DNA of 6,422 nucleotides from Oscillospiraceae bacterium (GTDB taxonomy: Bacteria; Bacillota; Clostridia; Oscillospirales; Ruminococcaceae). Shown piece by piece: positions 1 through 5,636 of this stretch (the stretch's first letter is position 1; every line of letters begins with the position of its first letter). The stretch is from contig JAHZBJ010000100.1 in NCBI GenBank assembly GCA_019423445.1, positions 1 through 6,422 on the forward strand, given 5' to 3'. Position numbers and translations under genes: made by a program. Below the pieces are notes generated by a model. It saw only the letters and a list, made by a program, of their open reading frames with translations, was not told the origin of the DNA and did not search any database.

Positions 1-1
1 G

Positions 2-34
2 CAATTTGCTTCAGGCTTTGCCCTCCGCAAATTG
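2..34. repeat. 8-bp inverted repeat at the left edge
   Basis: CAATTTGC (2-9) and GCAAATTG (27-34) are exact inverted copies around a 17-base spacer that itself has a short GGC/GCC pairing. It lies in the non-coding stretch 1-116 beyond the S-component stop. It is AT-richer than its surroundings and has no T run, so it is not a standard terminator. It may be part of a dispersed palindromic element cut by the window edge. Confidence 0.4.
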
Positions 35-73
35 TCCTGCCCACCAAACCGCCTTCTGAATCCCAAGTGATAT

Positions 74-125
74 GCTCAGGGAGCGGGGCACAGACTGGCG
101 GTTCGCACAACGCTTCTCACGGACG
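74..125 (-). repeat. Dispersed imperfect repeat, copy 1 (3' end of S-component gene)
   Basis: This segment aligns without gaps to 4081-4132 at a constant offset of 4007, with 37 of 52 positions identical. Identity is concentrated in two blocks: AGCGGGGCA (82-90, exact) and CGCTTCTCACGGACG (111-125, 14/15). It includes the stop codon of the S-component gene. No ORF or transposon feature explains it; it may be a REP-like or 3'-end element. Confidence 0.5.
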
Positions 126-665
126 CGAAAAAGCGGGGATGGCGCCGGCCTTTTCCAGGGCCACCACCAGCACCGGGATCAGCACCAGCTGGAGGATGAT
201 GCCGGGGATAGCCACGGTAAAGGCGCCGCTGATAAAGGCGGCCATGCCGAAGGGAGTCCCGGCCATGCCGAAGAAGACGGCCTTTGCCACCCCGGAGACG
301 ATCCGCCCCGCCACCATGGCCGCCACCAGGGAGAGGTAGACGTTCTGCCGGAAGGTGCGGTAGAAAAGACCGGTGAGGAGACCGTAGGCGCACAGCTCAA
401 AGATCATGGAGACCCCCTGGGGCCACAGCACAGGCATCCCGGTGACCAGGGAGGAGATGAAAGGGACCACAGCCCCCACGGCGGCGCCGTATTTCCAGCC
501 GCAAAGGAAGCCGCAGAGGAGCACCGGGATGTGCATGGGGAGGAAGACGCCTCCCAGGTTGGGCACCGCCCCCACAAAGGGGATCAGGTGGAACACCTGG
601 GGAACGATAAGCCCCAGGGCCAGGCACATAGCGGCAAAGACCAGGTCTTTTGTTTTTTGGTTCAT
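117..665 (-). CDS. ECF-type vitamin transporter, substrate-binding S component
   Basis: A 182-residue, almost entirely hydrophobic protein with about six membrane segments (roughly residues 8-28, 38-57, 60-78, 84-102, 109-132 and 145-170). The first helix has the A-x-x-x-A pattern (A12, A16) that S components use to dock on the EcfT scaffold. The segment LPMHIPVLLCGFLCG (42-56) followed by a glycine-rich turn and SSLVTGMP (71-78) resembles the PF12822-type S components of Firmicutes. S components bind a vitamin or precursor in the membrane and share the EcfA/A'/T energy module, which is usually encoded elsewhere; none is visible here. The substrate cannot be read from the sequence; a pantothenate-type carrier is only one possibility. 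The ATG at 665 is preceded by AAGGAG (676-681) with 10 nt spacing. The gene has its own consensus promoter and a long leader with attenuator-like hairpins. Its TGA stop lies within one copy of a dispersed repeat (74-125). Confidence 0.85.
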   Translation of the reverse strand: MNQKTKDLVFAAMCLALGLIVPQVFHLIPFVGAVPNLGGVFLPMHIPVLLCGFLCGWKYGAAVGAVVPFISSLVTGMPVLWPQGVSMIFELCAYGLLTGLFYRTFRQNVYLSLVAAMVAGRIVSGVAKAVFFGMAGTPFGMAAFISGAFTVAIPGIILQLVLIPVLVVALEKAGAIPAFSRP

Positions 666-738
666 GGGAAGATCTCTCCTTCTGTCTTACTGAAAATGTT
701 CCTCCCCGGAGGCCGGGCCTTCGGGCCGGCCGGGAAAC

Positions 739-792
739 AAAAAAGGCCAGAAAAAACAGCGCCGGTTCCTCCGGCGGTGCCTTCCTGGCCTT
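739..792 (-). terminator. Nested intrinsic terminator (attenuator) in the S-component leader
   Basis: Read on the minus strand, an inner 6-bp GC stem (771-776 with 760-765, loop AGGAA) is followed by CTG and a run of six T (751-756). An outer perfect 8-bp stem (AAGGCCAG, 785-792, with CTGGCCTT, 743-750) ends in a second T run (739-744). The purine stretch GAAGG between the 5' arms can pair with the inner T run, so the whole can also fold as one long hairpin. It lies between a consensus promoter and the start codon of the S-component gene, so it would act as an attenuator. It is also the first terminator downstream of the DUF4358 gene, which may use it as a 3' end. A further GC hairpin with a 4-nt loop and one bulge (711-731) lies closer to the start codon and has no T run. 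Confidence 0.75.
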
Positions 793-829
793 ATCGTTTA
801 CAGATTCGGGGTGCGCTGGCGGCCTTCAT
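791..829 (-). CDS. Candidate 12-residue leader peptide upstream of the S component
   Basis: Within the leader transcript an ATG at 829 opens a short frame reading MKAASAPRICKR and stopping with TAA at 791-793. A weak purine-rich stretch (GAAGAG) sits about five bases upstream of the ATG. The start codon falls in the loop of a perfect 6-bp hairpin (GCGGCC/GGCCGC). The stop codon overlaps the first two bases of the outer attenuator stem, so a ribosome finishing this peptide would cover that arm. The sequence CAGCGC inside codons 4-6 (813-818) is exactly complementary to GCGCUG (757-762) in the 3' part of the inner terminator, giving a possible antiterminator. This geometry fits ribosome-mediated attenuation. 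The peptide family is not recognised, and a frame this short can occur by chance. Confidence 0.35.
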   Translation of the reverse strand: MKAASAPRICKR

Positions 830-850
830 GGCCGCTCTTCAATCGGGGAA

Positions 851-879
851 ATTATACCACCCCGGAGCAGGTTTGTCAA
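851..879 (-). promoter_or_regulatory. Consensus sigma-A promoter for the S-component gene
   Basis: On the minus strand TTGACA (874-879) and TATAAT (851-856) are separated by exactly 17 bases, a perfect match to the housekeeping promoter consensus. It begins only 7 bases beyond the stop codon of the DUF4358 gene. Transcription should start near position 844, giving a leader of about 180 nt before the ATG at 665. Confidence 0.9.
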
Positions 880-886
880 ACCCGCC

Positions 887-1444
887 TTATTCCGGGATCC
901 GCTCCTCAATGAGCTCCTGAGCGGGGGCGTTGTCCTCCAGGATCAGAAGGATCACATAGCCTCCCCGCTGGTAGAGGGCGGCGTCCCGGGCCTTCTCGTA
1001 GTCGCCCCCCACGTTGTAGTTTTCAAAGGTGTCCATCCGGGACTGGCGGTACTCCTCCAGCCGCTCCTCAATGAACTGGGCGGCCCCCTCCTTGTCGGAA
1101 GGCTTCACAATAAACACCTCCCCGATGTTGAACCGGGCCAGGGAATAGCGCCCCCAGAAGCTGTCATGGTACTCCGCGGGGATGTTCAGCAGGTCCGCCA
1201 TCACCGTGTCGTCCACTTCCATGACCCCCATCAGCTCCAGGTCCTGATAGATCTCATCCAGCAGGGCGTCCCCGTCCAGAGCCTCAGCCTCAGAGGAAGA
1301 GCTCTCGCTCTGGGAGGAGCTTTGAGAAGAACTCTGGGAGGAGCTTTGGGAGGAACTGGAAGAATCCCCGCCGCTTCCGCAGGAAACCACCAGCAGAGCC
1401 AGAACCAGAGCTGCCGCCAGCAGCGTCTTTCCGTATTTCATCAT
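887..1444 (-). CDS. DUF4358-family lipoprotein
   Basis: A 185-residue secreted lipoprotein. It has a short basic start (MMKYGK), a hydrophobic segment (7-20) and the lipobox VVSC, with the lipidated cysteine at residue 22. A serine/glutamine-rich linker (28-52) precedes a C-terminal domain (about 58-183) matching the DUF4358 pattern: a helical start (LLDEIYQDLEL), a Y-S-L/A-x-F-N segment before EVFIVKPSD, a helix rich in E and R (ERLEEYRQSRMDTFENY), and a final strand with GGYVILLILEDN. The family is common in Clostridia, lies outside the cytoplasmic membrane and has no established function. The start is the first of two adjacent ATGs, with AAAGGA (1451-1456) six bases upstream; the second would leave nine bases. 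No clear promoter could be assigned upstream. The next gene on this strand has its own promoter, so the two need not form an operon. Confidence 0.8.
   Translation of the reverse strand: MMKYGKTLLAAALVLALLVVSCGSGGDSSSSSQSSSQSSSQSSSQSESSSSEAEALDGDALLDEIYQDLELMGVMEVDDTVMADLLNIPAEYHDSFWGRYSLARFNIGEVFIVKPSDKEGAAQFIEERLEEYRQSRMDTFENYNVGGDYEKARDAALYQRGGYVILLILEDNAPAQELIEERIPE
1289..1363 (-). repeat. In-frame QSSS-type tandem repeat in the lipoprotein linker
   Basis: The linker after the lipid anchor is built from repeated Gln-Ser-Ser-Ser units (12-nt codon units). At the DNA level the 17-mer CAAAGCTCCTCCCAGAG occurs twice with a 24-base period, with synonymous variants between. Such tracts usually act as flexible spacers lifting a lipoprotein domain away from the membrane, and can change length by slippage. 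Confidence 0.75.
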
Positions 1445-1518
1445 GTTTCATCCTTTCTTTTTCCGGCGTTTTAAGGGGACCTCGCCCCTGAGCCGGGCAC
1501 TGGCTATATTGTGCCGTC

Positions 1519-1550
1519 TTTTCCCGGTTTTATTGCGCTGCCGGGGAAAA
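1519..1550. other. Imperfect hairpin in the lipoprotein/acpP divergent region
   Basis: TTTTCCCGG (1519-1527) can pair with CCGGGGAAAA (1541-1550) with one bulged base. It is followed by an A6-GTAT/T6-like inverted stretch to 1560. It lies in the 243-base region between the divergently transcribed lipoprotein and acpP genes. Neither strand has a clean stem-then-T-run arrangement, so it is not called a terminator. It could be a regulatory or structural element. Confidence 0.3.
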
Positions 1551-1614
1551 AATACTTTTTTGGGAATGAAAATTAAATCTTTTGTAAACCACCCAAGATT
1601 TTGCGAAAAACCAC

Positions 1615-1643
1615 TTGCCAACAGAGGAAAAACATGCTATCGT
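1615..1643 (+). promoter_or_regulatory. Extended -10 promoter for acpP
   Basis: TTGCCA (1615-1620) is followed after 17 bases by TATCGT (1638-1643). The bases TGC immediately before it form the TGn extended -10 motif, which compensates for the 4/6 match of the -10 hexamer. Transcription would start near 1650, about 38 bases before the acpP ATG. No FapR- or FabT-like operator was recognised nearby. Confidence 0.6.
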
Positions 1644-1687
1644 AATCGTGTTTAAGAGACCACCACCGAAAAAGGAGAGTTTGTTGT

Positions 1688-1915
1688 ATGATTTTTGAAA
1701 AGGTTGCGGCGATTTTGGCCGAACAGCTGGATGTAGAAGAGGACACCATCACCATGAACACCCACCTGGTGGACGATCTGGGGGCCGATTCCCTGGACGT
1801 CGTGGACCTGGTAATGACCCTGGAGGACGAATTTGATATGGAGATCCCCGACGAGGACATCGAGAACGTCCGCACCGTAGGGGATATTGTGAAGTATCTG
1901 GAGGACCGCTCCTGA
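1688..1915 (+). CDS. acpP: Acyl carrier protein
   Basis: A 75-residue acidic protein of normal length for an acyl carrier protein, with the signature DDLGADSLDVVDL (29-41). Ser35 in the DSL motif is the expected attachment site for 4'-phosphopantetheine, on which growing fatty-acyl chains are carried in type II fatty acid synthesis in the cytoplasm. Helix 2 (DSLDVVDLVMTLEDEFDMEI) shows the acidic face that docks Fab enzymes. The ATG is preceded by AAAGGAG (1671-1677) with 10 nt spacing. The gene has its own promoter and terminator and no fab gene beside it within the window. A carrier for another pathway cannot be excluded, but the close match to the AcpP pattern favours the fatty-acid role. 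Confidence 0.93.
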   Translation: MIFEKVAAILAEQLDVEEDTITMNTHLVDDLGADSLDVVDLVMTLEDEFDMEIPDEDIENVRTVGDIVKYLEDRS

Positions 1916-1938
1916 GCGGACGCCTTCCGGCGTTCCCC

Positions 1939-1990
1939 AAGGCTTCTTCCCCCGGGTCCCGGCCCGGCGGGGAAGGAGCCTTTGTTTTTT
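1939..1990 (+). terminator. Intrinsic terminator of acpP
   Basis: A 14-bp stem (1939-1952 with 1969-1982, containing one G-U wobble) closes a GC-rich loop and is followed by TTTGTTTTTT (1981-1990). It starts 24 bases after the acpP stop codon. Confidence 0.92.
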
Positions 1991-2033
1991 CTCAGGACCC
2001 AGGGGATTTTTCCCAGGAGAGGGGCTTTTGGGC

Positions 2034-2061
2034 TTGCCAAACGGCCAAAAACCTCTATAAT
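2034..2061 (+). promoter_or_regulatory. Promoter for proS
   Basis: TTGCCA (2034-2039) and a perfect TATAAT (2056-2061) are separated by 16 bases. Transcription would start near 2068, leaving a leader of about 127 nt that contains a 6-bp hairpin (ACGGGA 2091-2096 with TCCCGT 2102-2107). The leader lacks the AGGGTGG-type T-box sequence and is short for a T-box, so no tRNA-sensing element is called. Confidence 0.8.
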
Positions 2062-2194
2062 GGTTAGTACAGCGGCTGGAATGGCCTGGAACGGGATCCC
2101 TTCCCGTCGGATGGGGAGGACCCGCCCCGGAGCCCCCGGCCCGGGAATCTAAAATTCTGCCGGAAGGCCCGGCGGAGGAATGGAGAAGAAAGCT

Positions 2195-3637
2195 ATGGCA
2201 CAGGAAAAGAAGCTGGTAGAGGATATCACCTCCATGGAGGTGGACTTTGCCAAATGGTACACCGACGTGGTGAAAAAGGCGGAGCTCATTGATTACAGCA
2301 GCGTCAAGGGCTGCACCATCTTCCGCCCCTACGGCTACGCCATCTGGGAGAACATCCGGAACATCCTGGACGGGATGTTCAAGGCCACCGGCCATGAGAA
2401 CGTCTACATGCCCATCTTCATCCCGGAGAGCCTCCTCCAGAAGGAGAAGGACCACGTGGAAGGCTTCGCCCCGGAGGTGGCCTGGGTGACCCAGGGAGGC
2501 GGAGAAAAACTGGCGGAGCGTCTCTGCGTCCGGCCCACCTCGGAGACCCTTTTCTGCGAGCATTACGCCCATATCATCAATTCCTACCGGGACCTTCCCA
2601 AACTCTATAACCAGTGGTGCAGCGTGGTGCGGTGGGAAAAGACCACCCGCCCCTTCCTGCGCACCAGCGAGTTCCTGTGGCAGGAGGGCCACACCATGCA
2701 CGAAACCGCCCAGGAGGCCGTTGAGGAGACGGAGCGGATGCTGGACATCTACGCCCAGCTCTGCGAAGAGTACCTGGCCATCCCGGTGGTGAAGGGCCGC
2801 AAGACCGAGAAGGAGAAGTTCGCCGGGGCCGAGGCCACCTACACCATTGAGGCCATGATGCACGACGGAAAGTCCCTCCAGTCCGGCACCAGCCATTACT
2901 TCGGGGACGGCTTCGCCCGGGCCTTCGATATCAAGTTCACCGACCGGAACAACACCCTCCAGTACCCCCACCAGACCAGCTGGGGGGTCTCCACCCGGCT
3001 CATCGGCGCCATTATCATGACCCACGGGGACAACTCCGGCCTGGTGCTGCCCCCCGCCGTGGCCCCCATCCAGGTGGTGGTGGTGCCCATCGCCCAGCAC
3101 AAAGAGGGAGTGCCCGAGGCCGCCCAGGCCCTCTGCGACCGGCTGGCCCAGCGGTTCCGCACCAAGATCGACCTCACCGAGAACTCCCCCGGCTGGAAGT
3201 TCGCCCAGTATGAGATGAAGGGGGTTCCCCTCCGGGTGGAGATCGGCCCCAAGGATATGGAAAAGGGCCAGTGCGTCCTGGTGCGCCGGGATACCCGGGA
3301 AAAGACCTTCGTCCCCCTGGACCGGGTGGAGGACGAGGTGGCCCGGCTCCTGGAGGAGGTCCGGAAGGGCCTCTACCAGAAGGCCCTGGAAAACCGGGAG
3401 CGCCGCACCTACACCGCCTCCACCTGGGGGGAGATCCTGGCCATTGCGGAGGACCCGGAAAAGACCGGCTTCATCCGCACCATGTGGTGCGAAGACCCCG
3501 CCTGCGAGGCCAAAATGAAAGAGGCGGCAGGGGTATCCAGCCGGTGCATGCCCAAGGAGCAGGAGCACCTCTATGACGTCTGCCCCATCTGCGGCAAGCC
3601 CGCCAAGTCCATGATCATCTGGGGCAAGGCCTACTAA
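2195..3637 (+). CDS. proS: Prolyl-tRNA synthetase, type 3 (no editing domain)
   Basis: Attaches proline to tRNA-Pro in the cytoplasm. The 480-residue length and the absence of an inserted editing domain between motifs 2 and 3 mark the archaeal/eukaryote-like type 3 enzyme, also found in many Clostridia. Visible features are VRPTSET (112-118) in the proline/ATP site, motif 2 RWEKTTRPFLRTSEFLWQEG (146-165), the SGTSHYFG segment (230-237), motif 3 SGLVLPPAVAPIQV (281-294), an anticodon-binding domain (about 295-400), and a C-terminal zinc-type domain with C432-x4-C437 and C463-x2-C466. It ends in the family-typical Tyr480. The ATG at 2195 is preferred over the in-frame ATG at 2180: GGAG at 2182-2185 sits nine bases before it, whereas GGAGGA directly abuts the earlier ATG, and the family usually starts MAxEKKLVE. 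No terminator separates it from the YbjQ gene downstream. Lack of the editing domain means Ala-tRNA-Pro clearance must rely on a separate factor, not seen here. Confidence 0.97.
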   Translation: MAQEKKLVEDITSMEVDFAKWYTDVVKKAELIDYSSVKGCTIFRPYGYAIWENIRNILDGMFKATGHENVYMPIFIPESLLQKEKDHVEGFAPEVAWVTQGGGEKLAERLCVRPTSETLFCEHYAHIINSYRDLPKLYNQWCSVVRWEKTTRPFLRTSEFLWQEGHTMHETAQEAVEETERMLDIYAQLCEEYLAIPVVKGRKTEKEKFAGAEATYTIEAMMHDGKSLQSGTSHYFGDGFARAFDIKFTDRNNTLQYPHQTSWGVSTRLIGAIIMTHGDNSGLVLPPAVAPIQVVVVPIAQHKEGVPEAAQALCDRLAQRFRTKIDLTENSPGWKFAQYEMKGVPLRVEIGPKDMEKGQCVLVRRDTREKTFVPLDRVEDEVARLLEEVRKGLYQKALENRERRTYTASTWGEILAIAEDPEKTGFIRTMWCEDPACEAKMKEAAGVSSRCMPKEQEHLYDVCPICGKPAKSMIIWGKAY

Positions 3638-3676
3638 GCCCCGTCCCGCCATCTTCCGTCAAAAGGAGGAAACATT

Positions 3677-3994
3677 ATGCTGATTGTCAACACCGATTAC
3701 ATCACCGGCAAGAAACTGGAGACCCTGGCCCTGGTCAAGGGCAGCACCGTCCAGTGCAAAAAAGTGGGGAAGGACATCCTCTCCGGCTTTAAGAACCTGG
3801 TAGGCGGGGAGATGACCGCCTACACCGAGATGATGGACGAGGCCCGGGCCATTGCCACCCGCCGTATGGTGGAGGAAGCCCAGCACCTGGGGGCCGACGC
3901 CGTGATCAACGTCCGCTATGCCTCTTCCGCCATTATGCAGGGGGCCAGCGAGATCATGGCCTACGGTACCGCCGTGAAATTCGTCCAGGAGTGA
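3677..3994 (+). CDS. YbjQ / UPF0145 family protein
   Basis: A 105-residue soluble protein of the YbjQ (PF01906, UPF0145) family. The start is family-typical (MLIVNTDYITGKKL), followed by a long central helix with EARAIATRRMVEEAQHLGADAVINVRY (55-81) and a final strand ending AYGTAVKF. Family members form small beta-rich oligomers and are sometimes annotated as heavy-metal binding, but the function is not established; the single cysteine (C27) gives no obvious metal motif. The ribosome binding site is strong (AGGAGG, 3664-3669, seven bases before ATG). It lies 39 bases after proS with no terminator between, so it probably shares the proS transcript. No functional link to ProS is implied by the sequence. 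Confidence 0.9.
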   Translation: MLIVNTDYITGKKLETLALVKGSTVQCKKVGKDILSGFKNLVGGEMTAYTEMMDEARAIATRRMVEEAQHLGADAVINVRYASSAIMQGASEIMAYGTAVKFVQE

Positions 3995-4017
3995 TCCTCC
4001 TTTCATCCAAACCAAAC

Positions 4018-4054
4018 CGCCCCCGCCGGGATCATCCCGGCGGGGGCGTTTTTT
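4018..4054 (+). terminator. Intrinsic terminator of the proS-ybjQ unit
   Basis: A perfect 14-bp GC-rich stem (4018-4031 with 4035-4048, loop TCA) is followed by six T (4049-4054), 23 bases after the YbjQ stop. On the minus strand the same stem is followed only by GGTTTGGTTTGG, so it would be at best a weak terminator for the converging CNNM/CorC gene. Confidence 0.95.
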
Positions 4055-4080
4055 GTTTCCTGCTGCAGGGCTTGCCGGCC

Positions 4081-4132
4081 GCTCCGGAAGCGGGGCATGG
4101 AGAGGTTCTTTGATAAGCGCTTCTCATGGACG
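4081..4132 (-). repeat. Dispersed imperfect repeat, copy 2 (3' side of CNNM/CorC gene)
   Basis: Second copy of the element at 74-125, 17 bases beyond the stop codon of the CNNM/CorC gene and in the same orientation relative to the gene as copy 1. In this copy GATAAGCGCTTCTC (4112-4125) is a near-palindrome around AAGCGCTT, so it could fold in RNA. Confidence 0.5.
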
Positions 4133-4148
4133 GATCATGGACGGAAAC

Positions 4149-5459
4149 TCAGGCTTTCCGAAGGGTGGCAGCCACGATCCGCCGGTCCTGGATGCCCTCC
4201 ACATGGATATGGAGGCCGTAGGCTTCCACGTCCATCACGGCGCCGTCCTTGGGGATGGTGTGGAGGCGGCTGAACACCAGCCCGCCCAGGGTGTCGAAAT
4301 CCAGGTCCTCCGGCAGCTCCACCCCAACGGTCTCCGCCACCTCCTGGATGTCGGCGCTGCCGCTGACCCGCCAGACCCCTGGCTCCAGCTCCTGGATCTG
4401 GGTGGGCTCCGCCGGGTCGAACTCGTCGTAGATGTTCCCTACGATCTCCTCTACCAGGTCCTCCATGGTGACCAGGCCGGCAGTCTCCCCATACTCGTCG
4501 ATGGCTACGGCCAGGTGGACCTTACGGGACTGCATATCCTGGAGGAGAGCGGTAGCCTTCAGGGTATCCGGGACGAAATAGGCCGGCCGGAGCAGCTCCC
4601 GGAGGGGCCGGGGACTGCCGGTCATCCGGTCCAGAAGGAACTCCCGGGCGTTGAGGATCCCCAGGATATCGTGGATGTCCTCCCCGTACACGGGGTAGCG
4701 GGAGAGCCCCGTCTCCCGGATGGTCCGCTGGATCCCGGCGTCGGTGGCGTCCAGGGGGAAGGCGGTGATATCCGAGACGTGGGTCATCACGTCCCGGACC
4801 ACGTCGTCCCCAAACTCAAAGACGTTTTTGATCCACTCCTTTTCCTCGCTTTCAATGGTGCCCCGGGCCTCCCCCAGGTCCACCATCATCCGGATCTCCT
4901 CCTCGGTGACCGGCTCCTCCTCCGCCTCCACCTTCATCCCCAGGAGGCGGAGCATCCCGTTGGTGGAAGCCGACAGGAACCACACCGCCGGCCGCATCAC
5001 CACCGCCAGGGCGGACACCACCCCGCAGGCGAACCGGGCCGCCTCCAGGGGCTTCTGCATGGCGATGCGCTTGGGGGTCAGCTCCCCCAGCACCAGGGTG
5101 AAGTAGGAGAGGATCAAAGTAATGACAATCACCGCCAGGACGTCCAGGGCCTTCATGGACAGGGCCTGGAACCCCAGCCTGTAATAGACCCACTGGGTGA
5201 GGGGGTCGGAGAAGTTGTCGGCGGCGAAGGCGCTCCCCAGGTATCCCGCAAGGGTGATGCCGATCTGGATGGTGGACAAAAAACCCGAGGGTTCCTCCAC
5301 CATCTTCCGGAGCTTGGGGGCGGTCTTGTCTCCCTCCTCCTCCAGCAGCTTCAGCTTTCCGGGGTTCAGGGAGATCACCGCGATCTCGGTCATGGCAAAA
5401 AAAGCGTTGAGAAAGATCAGAAACGCCTGCAAAAGAAGCTGCCGGGGAATACTGTCCAA
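4149..5459 (-). CDS. CNNM/CorC (hemolysin C)-type membrane transporter with CBS pair
   Basis: A 436-residue protein with the full architecture of the family often labelled hemolysin or CorC. It has an N-terminal CNNM (DUF21) membrane domain with about four hydrophobic segments (7-30, 58-80, 103-124, 141-163), including the conserved GELTPKRIA (125-133). An acidic linker follows (176-215), then two CBS domains (about 222-277 and 285-343, with VAIDEYGETAGLVTMEDLVEEIVG at 318-341), then a C-terminal CorC_HlyC domain (about 354-433). Family members are linked to Mg2+ (and Co2+) transport, several as Mg2+ exporters, with the CBS pair sensing Mg-ATP; direction here is inference. Translation starts at TTG (5457-5459), supported by AAGGAG (5469-5474) nine bases upstream and by the need for the first membrane helix; the next in-frame ATG (residue 23) would remove it. 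A consensus promoter lies about 213 nt upstream, with an attenuator-like terminator between. Confidence 0.93.
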   Translation of the reverse strand: MDSIPRQLLLQAFLIFLNAFFAMTEIAVISLNPGKLKLLEEEGDKTAPKLRKMVEEPSGFLSTIQIGITLAGYLGSAFAADNFSDPLTQWVYYRLGFQALSMKALDVLAVIVITLILSYFTLVLGELTPKRIAMQKPLEAARFACGVVSALAVVMRPAVWFLSASTNGMLRLLGMKVEAEEEPVTEEEIRMMVDLGEARGTIESEEKEWIKNVFEFGDDVVRDVMTHVSDITAFPLDATDAGIQRTIRETGLSRYPVYGEDIHDILGILNAREFLLDRMTGSPRPLRELLRPAYFVPDTLKATALLQDMQSRKVHLAVAIDEYGETAGLVTMEDLVEEIVGNIYDEFDPAEPTQIQELEPGVWRVSGSADIQEVAETVGVELPEDLDFDTLGGLVFSRLHTIPKDGAVMDVEAYGLHIHVEGIQDRRIVAATLRKA

Positions 5460-5489
5460 AAAAATTCTCTCCTTCCGTCTGGACGCCTG

Positions 5490-5636
5490 TTACATGGCTG
5501 CTGTCAGGCGCGCCGGGCCTGGGGCCTTGGACGCGCAAAAAGGCACAGCCTGCCGCCGGTTCCCCGGGCAGGCCATGCCTGTCTTTCCATCTGCTGTGTG
5601 TTCCAAAGGGTGGGCGCCGCCGTCAGGGTCTTCCAT
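5490..5636 (-). CDS. Candidate upstream ORF in the CNNM/CorC leader
   Basis: An ATG at 5636 opens a 48-codon frame beginning MEDPDGGAHPLEH and ending ...RLTAAM, with TAA at 5490-5492, 30 bases before the TTG start of the transporter gene. An AGGAGG lies 14 bases upstream of the ATG, longer than ideal, so translation would be weak. The frame runs straight through the leader terminator (5537-5579). Its composition (G, A, P, R) is what a random GC-rich frame gives, and no protein family is recognised. The acidic/proline start resembles that of the Mg2+-responsive MgtL leader peptide, which makes it worth noting next to a probable Mg2+ transporter. Confidence 0.25.
   Translation of the reverse strand: MEDPDGGAHPLEHTADGKTGMACPGNRRQAVPFCASKAPGPARLTAAM
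5537..5579 (-). terminator. Intrinsic terminator (attenuator) in the CNNM/CorC leader
   Basis: On the minus strand GGCATGGCCTGCC (5567-5579) pairs along all 13 positions (two G-U) with GGCAGGCTGTGCC (5542-5554) around a 12-base loop, followed by five T (5537-5541). It sits between the consensus promoter and the TTG start codon, about 95 nt into the transcript. Expression of the transporter therefore probably depends on readthrough. The upstream GCAGG (around 5653-5657) is complementary to CCTGC in the 5' arm and could contribute to an antiterminator, but this is weak. Confidence 0.8.

Noticed and set aside
72..1474. Overlapping plus-strand frames of 282 and 274 codons
   Set aside because: They cover the S-component and lipoprotein genes in antisense, lack a convincing ribosome binding site and have compositional-bias translations.
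1519..1560. Bidirectional terminator between the lipoprotein gene and acpP
   Set aside because: The two genes diverge, so no terminator is needed there. The stem is bulged and not followed directly by a T run on either strand.
2180..2182. ATG at 2180 as the proS start
   Set aside because: GGAGGA touches it with no spacing. The ATG at 2195 has a properly spaced GGAG and the family-typical N-terminus.
2062..2194. T-box riboswitch in the proS leader
   Set aside because: The leader is too short for a standard T-box and has no AGGGTGG-type sequence or antiterminator/terminator pair. It has only a small 6-bp hairpin and GC-rich stretches.
1652..3652. A 666-codon open frame on the minus strand, antisense to acpP and proS
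   Set aside because: It lies opposite two clearly recognised genes, has a low-complexity G/H/L/V-rich translation and matches no family. Long antisense frames are expected in GC-rich coding DNA.
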